Below, in pieces: positions 10,421 through 22,400 of a stretch of DNA of 64,000 nt (its first letter is position 1; the number at the start of each line of letters is the position of its first letter). The notes beneath the pieces are model-generated. The model did no database searches. It saw only the letters and a list, made by a program, of their open reading frames with translations, and was not told the DNA's origin. The translations under genes and the position numbers were made by a program. This DNA comes from Larus michahellis (Eukaryota > Chordata > Aves > Charadriiformes > Laridae), in contig NC_133897.1 of assembly GCF_964199755.1 (NCBI RefSeq), positions 12,612,992 through 12,676,991 of the forward strand, written 5' to 3'.

Positions 10421-13400
10421 GTACAGGCGCCGCTCGCCCTTCCCCGTCCCTCAGCGCCCCTCAGCGTCCCTCAGCGCCCCTCAGCGCGGGGCGAGCCCTC
10501 CCGCCCCGCGGCGGCTCCGGCCTCGCCTGAGGAAAGCGCTCTCCCCCAGCCCCTTCCGCGCTGCCGGCGTGGCATCGGCCTTCCCTTTCTCCCCCCCGCG
10601 GGACCCGTGGACTCGCCCTGGGCTAGTGCTGCTGGGCCTGGCGGCCTGTACCATGTAGGGCGAGGGCAGGGGGGCCCTGTCAGAGGGGGGCCCTGTCAGA
10701 GAGGGGCGCCCGCCGCCTGAGGAGGGGTGATGCGGCCGCTCTTCGCCTCAGCGGGGGTGTCGGGGTGGCCCCACAAAAATTCCTCCCTTGTCGTGTTTAG
10801 CCTCATGGCTGCGGGCTAAAAAGTTTAGTTAAATGCATGGTTCGCGGGGTTTGGGCCTCCTGTGCTTCCCCGCCGGGTACGGCAGGACGGGCCTGCGGGC
10901 CCCCCCTGGGCCGCCGTGGGGCCGGGGCCGCTTCCCGAGGCGCTGCTGAGGTAGGGGTGGGCGGGAGGCCAGCCCTTAGTTAATGAAATTAAATGAAAAT
11001 CGGAGAGAGAATGTGCCAACTGCGTTTTACCACCCGAAGGCAGGAACCCGTGGTTCAGGTGTTTTATCGTAAAAGATACTCTGCAAACCGTATGTGGTGT
11101 GGATATGCTTAACTGATCTGCATGCTCCACCAAAATAAAATTTATAGCTTTAGAAGAACTTGACAATTTGTATAATTAATAATGTTTCCTTGATTGCAGG
11201 ACTTCATAGATTTGACATTGTCAAAGACTCAGCGGAAGACTCCAACTGTCATTCATAAACATTATCAAATCCATCGGATTCGGCATTTTTACATGCGAAA
11301 AGTCAAGTATACTCAACAAAATTACCATGATAGACTCACTCAGATCTTAACAGATTTCCCCAAATTAGATGTAAGTGTTTTGTCATTTGATCTAAAGGAA
11401 CCTTGCTTCCACAGCATGAGGAATACCTCTTCAACAGTGTACTGGTTTTATTGGAGTTTATTTTGTCCTGAGCAACATCTTGCTGATTCACCGTGTAGAT
11501 GATTTTGACTGATTCCAGGTAGATTTTACTGGGATTAATTTTAGGCAAACTTGTTCTGCAGAAATAGTATGTTCCTACTAAGAAGGGAAGACTAAATTGT
11601 GTCCATGTATGGTCATTGAAGGATGAATTTTACAAGGTGTTTGCCAGAAGTTGCTGTTGAATGAAGACAAAGAAAGTATGGGGTTTCTTAAGTATGTTGT
11701 GTCTGCTTATTTCTTCTTTGTGTATGTGTATGTAAATTGTGCTTGTGGTTAGTCTTCCCTAGAAAATACTTGCAGGAAGTAAGAAATGTCCAAATATATC
11801 ACATTGCTTCCCATTTTCAGTACTTCAGAAGTTACTTTGACAACATAAACATCATTCTTGGCCCCATAAAGGTTAGTGTTGGAAAGTGCATAGTCTTAAC
11901 TTCCCAACAACTGCAGCTGGATCCACTTGTCCAGTGGGGCTTTTTTGTAGGCAGTTCTCTGCTCATGCTTAAATTGTTGACCTGCGACCATATTTTTTCC
12001 TGATATTTTCATATCCAATGAGTATTACTGCAGAACTCCCACAAATACCCTCTGTATTTATTTTAACATCACATGATGAAATTTCTGCAAATAAATGCGT
12101 TAAGTAGCTGAAATATTTTGTTTAAAAGATTTGAACCGAAGATGCCGCTTCCTTGGAAATCAGAAGGATTTATTTGGGCGTTAAAGAAACCCTTCATATC
12201 CAGTCTTACACAGAATTTAATGTAGCACTCAGAAAAAGAGAGGAATTAATGTTGTTGCTGTGTTTCTAGTATAGTATGGGTTTGCTTTTAGAAACTACTT
12301 CTGCAGGCTTCTTGCAATTTCTTATTTTTTAAAAAAATGGCTTCAAAGTTGTAATATGAAGTATTTTACAAGGCAAAAGATGAAATGGGAACTCCATATG
12401 AATGAGTCCAAGACATGTTTGCAGAAGAAATTCAAACTAAGATTTATGCATTTAATGACCAAGCAGATTATTTTTCTTACGTAAGGTAGTAATGAAAACA
12501 GTTTGGCTTGTATCGTCATGTATTGCTGTACTGGAGAAAAAAATTACCTTACCTGGTTGCCAAGAAGTAATCATCTTAAAGAAAATATTAGACTTAATTT
12601 GATTTTTTTGCTTTTGTTTTAGGATATTCATCCTTTTTATGCAGATTTGATGAATGTTCTCTATGACAAAGATCACTACAAGCTGGCTTTGGGACAGATT
12701 AATATTGCCAAGAATCTAATTGACAAGTAAGGGACATTAATTTCTTCAGTTTTGTACCTGCCTGGTTGATAGTTGGCTAATTCTTACTCCTTGTCTCTGC
12801 AGTGTTGCTAAAGACTATGTGCGACTGATGAAATATGGTGATTCTCTTTACCGCTGCAAACAGCTGAAACGTGCTGCTCTGGGACGAATGTGCACGATTA
12901 TCAAAAGACAGAAACAAAGCTTGGAGTATTTGGAACAAGGTTTGTGTTATAAATAGGCTAAAATAAGGTGTGTGAATTGGATGTAAAATTTATTCTTGCA
13001 CTTAATAACAGTTAGAAGAACGTGTTTAATTCAGAGTATAGACACAGGAAACAGAAATAGTTTCAAAATCCCCAAATACTTAGAATTTATTTTTTAACTA
13101 AATAGTTTTCTCTTTGAAAATTCTTTAAATTTTATGATATTACTAACAGTTGCAAAATGTTTTTCTTTGCTTGAAAGTCACAGCCATGCTTTTATTTATC
13201 ATTATTTTCACTTATATGTATTTGAAAAATAGTGCTAAACGTTTTCCAAATGTTACTCCTTACTTCAGGCTTATTATTCCTTCAGGTTATGTTGCCTGAT
13301 ATGATGGGGTCATTCTAGCTAAAAGACAGTGGTCTTCATTTTCTAAATACTTATTAAGTTTCTTTTTTTGTTGTATGTACATACTTGTGACTTTACCAGC

Positions 13401-16400
13401 TATTATATGTTTTCATAAATTATCAATGAATTTATATTTTCAAAATAATTATTAATTTGTATATAAACAATTCAGCATATGAATTTTTATTCCATTTCAG
13501 TAGAACTTAAATTACTTTAAAATATTTTTAACATTTCAGTGCGACAACATTTGTCTCGTTTGCCAACCATCGATCCCAATACACGAACTCTTCTGTTGTG
13601 TGGCTACCCAAATGTTGGAAAATCTAGCTTTATAAATAAGGTATGTAAATTTATTTTTTTTTTTAAATAATACTGAGATACCATTTAATTAAAATAAGGT
13701 AACATTAAACAATTTGATATAATTATGGCACTGTCTGATGTGAGCAGTAGCAAATTCAAATGTGCGAGTAGAAGTTGAATGACTAATGAATGACTAATCT
13801 GGTAGCCTTCTATGATGGGATGACTGGCTGGATAAATGAGGAGAGGGCAGTGGATGTTGTCTGCCTTGACTTCAGCAAGGCGTTCGACACGGTCTCTCCC
13901 ACAGCATCCTCATAGGGCAGCTTAGGACAAGAGGTAACGGGCACAAACTTGAACATAGGAAGTTCCACCTAAACATGAGGAGGAACTTCTGTACTTTGAG
14001 GGTGGCAGAGCACTGGAACAGGCTGCCCAGAGAGGTGGTGGAGTCTCCATCTCTAGAGACATTCAAAACCTGCCTGGACGTGTTCCTGTGCAACCTGCTC
14101 TGGGTGACCCTGCTTTGACAGGGGGTTGGACTAGATGATCTCCAGAGGTCCCTTCCAACCCCTACCATTCTGTGATTCTGTGAATGGAATTCCTGGAGGG
14201 ATAAATGGAAAATTCCACTAAATGGAAAATTACGATAGATTTCACTCTTAGAAATCGTATTTTCCAAAATAGCCTCTATGCCATTAACGTATTTTCTGAT
14301 AGATAAATTCTGCAGAGAAGCCGGAATAATAATTTTTTAAGCTTTTTTTGTAGCAAAGGAAGTGTATTATAATTATGATATACTGCAACTTCTGTAAATT
14401 TTCAGTAAATGTGTGTGAATAAATCTCGTTTTAAGGTCACGAGAGCAGATGTAGAAGTGCAGCCTTATGCCTTTACCACAAAATCTCTCTTTGTGGGACA
14501 TATGGATTATAAGTATCTGCGTTGGCAGGTAAGAACTGTTATTATTTTGCATTTTCTTTAAAGATTTAACTGGCTATAATCTGGTTTGCCATTTTGCAAT
14601 TTGAGTTGTCTTTTTGTGTCTTGATGAGACACACTGTGTCTGAGAGCTGCTGTGCAAGGTACAGTGTGCCAAATGAGGGCAGTAGTCAAAATCTATTCTA
14701 AAAATGTGCATGTATGGGTGTCTTTTCAGTCTGAGGGAAGAATGGAAATGGAATTACTGCCAGCTCGCTTTTAATCTCTGTCAAATTCTGGGCCAGGTTG
14801 GGGCAGGGCCTTCCCTACTTCTTCGAAATTGGAGTGTTGGTTATTCCGAATCCTCATTCATCTGCCATTACTCCATATTCACATTCTCAGTTTGGCTTAG
14901 TTTTATTTATGACTGAAAGGAAAGAATATTGTTATCTTAAAAAAGATGATATTGAGCAGAAATCAAGCACATGTCCTGAAATAGTGTATCAATTATCCTG
15001 TAATAAGGCCTGACTTAATTATGTTAATTTTAGGTAGTAGATACTCCTGGTATTTTGGATCATCCTTTGGAGGATAGGAACACCATCGAGATGCAGGCTA
15101 TAACTGCGCTTGCACATCTTCGTGCTGCTGTGCTTTATGTGATGGATGTGTCTGAGCAGTGTGGGCATAGCCTGGAAGAGCAAGTAGAGCTCTTCAGAAA
15201 TATTAAGCCATTGTTTGCTAACAAGGTAGGTTTGCTTTACATTATTGATAAAACCCAGGTTTTTATAGCATGATAACTTGAATTATGATTCTTTTTTTTC
15301 TTTTTATTAGCCACTTATAATTGTTGCAAACAAATGTGATGTGAAGAGGATTGCAGAGCTTCCTGAAGAGAGTCAGGTTAGACTGCTTCTCCCACCTTTC
15401 TCTCTGTCTTCTGACATTGACAGAAATATTATGTGTGAATGTCATGGATAGCTATCATTTGTATCGGGCAAAAACTTTTACACGATCGTTTCTTTATCTG
15501 TTTCATAGTGTAATGGGAAGTAGCTTTTCTAGGTCTTGACCCATGTCTTTCTTCAGTACTGTCTAATGTGTATCCTTGCCTGAATCATAGAATCATAGAA
15601 TCTTCATGGTTGGAAAGGACCTTTGAGATCATCAAGTCCAACCATACACACACAAAAAAAACCCCAAACCCTTGCAGTCTCTGTCACTAGAGCATGCCCT
15701 GAAGTGCCAAATCTAGACGTTTCTTAAATACCTCTAGGGATGGTGACTCAGCCACCTCCCTGGGCAGGCTGTTCCAGTGCCTGACCACTCTTCCAGTAAA
15801 GGAATTCTTCCTAATATCTAATCTAAACCTCCCCTGCTGCAACTTCAGACCATTTCCTCTGGTCCTGTCATTCTTCAGTTGGGAGAAGAGGCCAACACCC
15901 ACCTCTCTCCAACCTCCTTTCAGGTAGTTGTAGAGGGCAGTGAGGTCTCCCCTCAGCCTCCTCTTCTCCAAGCTAAACATGCCCAGCTCCCTCAGCCTCT
16001 CCTCATATGACCTGGTCTCCAGACCCCTCACCAGCCTGGTAGCTCTCCTCTGGACACGCTCCAGCACTTCAATGTCCCTCTTGTACAGAGGGGCCCAGAA
16101 CTGAACACAGCACTCGAGGTGAGGCCTCACCAGTGCCGAGTACAGAGGCACGATCACTTCCCTGCTCCTGCTGGCCACGCTATTCCTGATACAAGCCAGA
16201 ATGCTGTTGATCTTCTTGGCCACCTGGGCACACTGCTGGCTCATGTTAAGCTGGCCATCCACCAGCACCCCCAGGTCCTTTTCTGCTGGGCAGCTCTCCA
16301 GCCACTCTTCCCCAAGCCTGTAGCGTTGCTTGGGGTTGTTGTGACCAAAATGCAGGACCCAGCACTTGGCCTTATTAAACCTCATACAGTTGGCCTTGGC

Positions 16401-19400
16401 CCATCGATCCAGCCTGCCTGGGTCCCTCTGTAGAGCCATCCTACCCTCAAGCAGATCAACACTCCCACCTAGTTTGGTGTCATCTGCAAACTTACTGAGG
16501 GTGCACTCACTCCCCTCATCCAGATCATTGATAAAGATATTAAACAAAACCGGCCCCAAAACTGAGCCCTGAGGGACACCACTGGTGACCGGCCGCCAAG
16601 AGGATTTCACCCCATTAATCACAACTCTCTGGGCACGGCCATCCAACCAGTTTTTTACCCAGCGGAGAGTACACTTGTCTATGCCATGATTCGCCAGCTT
16701 CTCCAGGAGAATGCTGTGGGGGACGGTGTGAAAGGCCTTACCAAAGTCCAAATAGACAACGTCCACAGCTTTCCCTGCATCCAGAAGGCGGGTTGCATGG
16801 TCGTAGAAATGTCGTAAATGTGAAACAGAAAGCAAGTTCTTCCTGATTTCAGAAATCTCTGACACTGTGAGAACTTTCAATTGCTACTGTCATTGGAAGT
16901 AAGACTGGACAGCTTTGCTCAACAACCATTTCAGTAAGAGTTCAGAAGCAGTGAGCACTAGACTGAGAGGTGTTGCTGAACAGTTGCAGTAGGAAGGTCC
17001 CGCTGGGCAACACGTTGTGTATACGCAGGGCTAATTCTTTTGTATCTACAAGTTGAAGGACACATAGAATTTGTGTTTCTCTCACTCTTTTTTTTCCTTT
17101 TTTTTTCTCCTTTCTTTTTTCCTTATGGGTCATTGATATGTGCATTATAGAAAGTACTTATTTGCTTATAAAAGAAGAAACAGATTAAATAGAACTGTAG
17201 TTTTAAAGTTTCTGTCATCGTTTTAGAAACGCATTCTAATAAAATAGTAACAACTTGCATGTATTGATACTGGATTAAGATTTCTGTTCTTCATGTATTG
17301 GTATTTTAAGACATGGGCAGAACGTCATTCATTTCTATTTTAGAAAATATTTGAAACTTTTGAAGCAGAAGGATTTTCTGTAATAGAGACAAGTACCCTA
17401 ACAGAAGAAGGTGTAATCCAAGTTAAAACAGAGGTAGGTCTCTTTCCTCTCAATTTCATTCCAAATGAACAGCTAACATTTTGCCTTTGTATGAACTTAA
17501 TCCCAGTTAAACTCTCCATTATAATGATAAACTTTAAGCACGTGATCCTTTATAGCCTATTGAGCCTCAGCAAACTTGGGTGCAAATGGAAAATTATGTA
17601 TAGTACAAATCATAATTTAAAAAAAAATTGGTGAGTTTTTTCTGACTCCTGTTGCTTTCTTTTATTGTCAGCTCATTGTAAAAAAAAAAAAGGGGGGGGG
17701 GGATCATATGCATCTTCCCATGATTCGTTTCATATAAAATAATTCAGTGCTTTCTTGGGAGCTAGAGAGGTAAGAGGTTAGACGGAAGATGACATGAAGC
17801 TAGATATTTTGGGTTGAAAGCCTACTGTGTAATTTCTTGTATCAGAAAGGCTTCATGCCTTACCCAGTGTTGTAATGTGCCCTTTCAGGCCTGTGACAGA
17901 CTGTTGGCTCATCGTGTTGATACCAAAATGAAAGGAAATAAAGTGAATGAAGTATTGAATAGATTACACTTGGCCATGCCAACCAAAAGAGATAACAAGG
18001 TAGGCTATGTGTTTACACTTTTTAGTGTATTCCCCAGTACTTCCCAGTACTCTGCAATGGTGATTTATAGCATTATAAAAGAATTTTTTCCCTTTCTTTA
18101 TTGTGGTGGATTGTTGCATTCATTTCAGGAGCGGCTGCCTTTTATACCTGAGGGAGTAGTAGCACGTAAGAAACGCATGGAAGTAGACACACCCAGGAGG
18201 AAACTGGTAAGTGACATCTCTTAAATGGGAAATCAGCAGACAGTTTTCACATGTGCTATAATACACACAGTTTTAAAATTAGAAGGTAAATAAAGCCACG
18301 GCTGTCTTTGCAGGAGAGAGATCTTGAACTTGAAATGGGAGATGATTATATTTTGGATCTTCAGAGTAAGTATTCTATAACAGTCATCATTATTATTATT
18401 AAGCAGTAAAGTTGGCTATTTCAGTCTTAAGGGAGAATACCTAAACCTGACTCCTTTCAACTAAGTACCAGTGCCGCTATTTTATTGCATACTTGCATAT
18501 CCTTTACTTCTGTTCCAGAGCTGGGATCTTCAGTGACTGCTTCTTTTTTCATAATGTCACACAGTTGTTTCCCCTTTTAGAGTCACAGACATATAATGAG
18601 TGATCTGATGATTCAAATATTTTTCCCTTTTGTTTTATACTGTGCTATATCATTAATTCTTGATGCTGTCTTTGTTAAGAAAGTGTCAGTGTGAGACAGA
18701 CTGCATGTGTTTGTTTCAGTTGGATATCTCTTGTTTTTTATGGCTTGGCACTGGGTCATTATTGAACAATATTTGGCAGCAGGAAGGGGATCAGAAGTAT
18801 TTGTGAATATGCCAAGAGATGCCATCAAATTCTTGCCACTTTGGGATACGTTGGGTTTTTTTTGTATTGCGGTCCGAGTGTTGTATTTTGTCATTGAACA
18901 TTCTTTGAAATGATTTTTGTCTCTTTATTAACTTTTGTTATATTTTTAAGAATACTGGGACTTAATGAATTCATCTGAAAAATATGATAAGATACCGGAG
19001 ATATGGGAAGGTCATAATATACTTGACTACATTGATCCGGATATAATGAGAGTGAGTTTTCCATTCTTTTTACACTTATCTTGCCTCTTTATCCCTTTGT
19101 TTGTTTAGTGTAAATTGCTATATTCGTAGATTAAAAACAGTATGTCATGAGAACAAGTTCTTTTACATTGTCTGCGCTTGCCATGGGAAAAGATAGTTTT
19201 CTGAATGATCAAGGACAGAATTTCAGAAGAATGGAAAATTACTTTACCTTGTCAGAATGATGGTGATCTTATCTTTTCCATCTTAAAATATGAGGTTTGC
19301 ACGAGAAGTTATATTTCTTCATACTTTGACTATAGCCGGAAGGAGTGTAGCTATCAAACTTTATGTATTATTAATAACCTGAAATTCGCCCATCAAATTT

Positions 19401-22400
19401 GAGTCTGCTGGAGTATGATGCATGGAAATGGACTCAATTCTCAATTTATAACATTTTTATTTAATAATGAGCACTACTTTTATTTCTTGCTGGTTGTTAA
19501 GGAGAAGTAGTGAGCGCAGGCTATGGAGCCTGCCGGTTCTGCAGTCGGGTTTGTCTGAATTGCTGGTGTTCCAGATTCATATTAAATGTAGAAAGAGAAG
19601 GTTTTTTTCTAGAGTGTGTTTCCAGAAACGGCACAGCTAGCACAGTTCACAGTGTAGTACATCTGCATTCACACAGTGGGCAGCTTCGGGGCAGTCACAC
19701 AGATACAGCCAAACTCTAATGCGATGTGATCAAGTCACTCTGCACAGCAATGTCCCCCGTAGGCTCACAGTAATCTCTATCACCAGCTGTGTGAAGTGTG
19801 GCTGGAGGGGTCATTATCGAGTAACGTAGTTCCTTTGAAGGGACTGCACGCTGTCATAGCCCTGGGCCGTGCAAAGATGTAATTTCAAGGATTGTAAGTC
19901 AAGGATTTGACGAGCATCTTTATTTATTTCATCTCTTCAAAATCTAAGAAACTGGAAGAATTAGAGAAAGAGGAAGAGCTGAGAGAAGCTGCTGGAGAAT
20001 ATGACAGTGAACCAGAAAGTGAAGATGAAGAAATGATGGAAATCCGACAGCTGGCAAAACAGATCCGAGAAAAGAAGAAACTGAAAATCCTGCAGTCGAA
20101 GGAAAAAGATACTCGAGGTCCGAGGATGCCTAGAACAGCTAAAAAGGCAAGTGTAGAACATATTCTGTAGTAAAATCTTGTTGATGTGTAATAACTTTGT
20201 GAAAACATAGCCATGTTGGGCAGTGGAGCTGATCACTTTTTCTCATGTTTGGCCCTCTCCCTTGTTACTTGCCTCCTTCTGTCCTCCTTGGAGTCCTGGT
20301 CACTACTTGGTTACAGAGGCCAAACCAAAGGAGTGACAGTAGCCCTTTCTGGTTTGTGTCACACAAGTGAAGATTCCATACATATTGCAGAAAAAGTTTT
20401 GGAGAATACAATTCAGCTTGTTTAATTGGGTTGCCGCATCGTAATTTTTTATTATTATTATTCTGAATGCAAAGAATTAGGCAAATTATATACTTAAAAT
20501 CAAAATGATTTAAAATTTATTATGGAGCCCTCCCTATGCTGGAAAAGATTATATATGTTTCTTTTCAGAAGCTAGGTATCAACACTTTCTAATATCAGAA
20601 TCTCTTGTGAACAGTCCAAGATGACTGCAGAATAACAAACTGATAACTAGACGTTTCTGTAAAATGAATCATGTTGATTTTGCACCCAGTATTTCTTATC
20701 TTCCCCAAAGCTTCTGCCTTTTGGGAGAAGGAAACATTTCTGACTGAAATACCTCTCTTTGTTGCCTTCCCCCTAAAAAGACAAACTATTTGGAAGATCT
20801 TTAGGGAATGCTGGGACATTGCAATCCTGTGAAGAAGGATTTAAGGGTGAAGAGAATTAAGTTGCAATAAATGAAATGTGAAGTTACGACTTTCATTATC
20901 TGCTTCTGGGATGTGCCAAAGGAATAAATACGTAGTGAATATAAATGGGCTTATGGTGGTATATATATATGAAGACAAAAAATAAGATTGAACCATAGTT
21001 CTTTGAAAGAAAGATGTTTTCTTAACTGTCTTTTTACAGGTCCAGCGGAAGGTGCTAGAGAAAGAAATGACTGATCTTGGACTCGACATGACTAATAAAG
21101 ATGATGTAAGTTTTTGCTAGTTAAACACGATCAGGGATCAATTCAAAAAGGGATCAGTTTCAAGACATGTTGAATTTCATTGAGCACAATTGAAATGCGT
21201 ATTACAGTTGGCACAAGAGAGAGATGGGATCTCAAGGAGAGAATAGGAAATGCAGATGGAGGCAGTTAATACTGGAATTTTTGAGTGACGTGATCAAAAC
21301 GTTTGGGGTAGGCTGAAAAACTTATCAAGAATCACACATATATACGCACTGCTTTCTATTAGAAATCTTTTTGAATTTTTATAGGATTCAAGAACGGTGT
21401 TTGGCCAAATGTATTTAGTTTTCAAGTCTGCTTTGTTGGATGACACACTACTATGTCAGAAATAGTAATAATGAAAGATCAGGCTTATCTTTTTACAGTT
21501 CATTAATGCTGTGAGTTGTAATTGAAGTTTTTGAGGGCAACTGGCGTCTTTAGATGTAAGGCAGCTAAAGTACTTCAAACATAGATTTGCCTTCGTGAGA
21601 CATTTCATTTTATCAGAAATCAAAAAAAACCCGCCAAATATTTTGTACAGCAAATCCAGCAGTATCATGGCTATCTAGGTCTTGAGACCTCAAATTCTTG
21701 AACTAAACAAGGAGTTAGGAAACAAGGAATGTCAACACTACACAGCTGAAGTAAGCATTTATGCTTCTCAGAGCTGACTTGCCGTATTGACTTAGGAGCG
21801 ATCTTGGTGAGGAGGAATTTAATAGTTATGCTGTAGGATGGTAAGTCTTCATGTCTGAAATTCTTCAGAGCTTTCCTGTAGAGAGGACATGAATCAGGGT
21901 AGGTTTCTTCATTGCTTTTTTGCTGTTGCAAAATTGCTTTGGTATTGCGGTCCATTAATTGTCTGTGTCTTTTTATCCATTACTTACGAATCTACTCAGA
22001 AAAAAAATCAGAAAACTGGAGTTAATAATTGTGAAAAGAATATGCTAATATTCACCAGAATTTGAATATTTTTGCAGGGCAGAAAGGCAGTGAACAATGG
22101 TTGACAAAGTCTTTATGTTACTGTGGAATAACCAAAATAATATATCACAGCAGTCCACTTCCTGTTTTTTCATATTAGTCTAATTAGAAATAGAGCATGT
22201 CTGAGATGATTGTTTCTGTTTTTAATAATTAAAGTGATATTTTGAATTTCAGGCACATTATGTGAGAAGGTCCCGTAGTGCTACGAGGAAACGTAAACGT
22301 GATGAGTCTGAAACCCCTAAATCTGTGGCACGCAGTCGCAGCTCCTCTCGCACACCACGGGATGTTTCTGGTCTTCGTGATGAAAAGGTTTGTTGGAGTT

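Larger units (their letters stand above)
10101..10960. promoter_or_regulatory. CpG island, GTPBP4 promoter
   Basis: Very GC- and CpG-rich DNA spans the first coding exon of GTPBP4. Upstream of the ATG it contains a TCTCGCGAGA palindrome, an ETS-type CTTCCGG and a pyrimidine-rich stretch, as expected for a housekeeping, TATA-less promoter. The island ends in intron 1. Confidence 0.8.

Noticed and set aside
19257-19390. Possible box C/D snoRNA in GTPBP4 intron 13 (AATGATGG … CCTGAAA)
   Set aside because: The C box lacks its last A, no terminal stem forms, and the C–D spacing is longer than typical.
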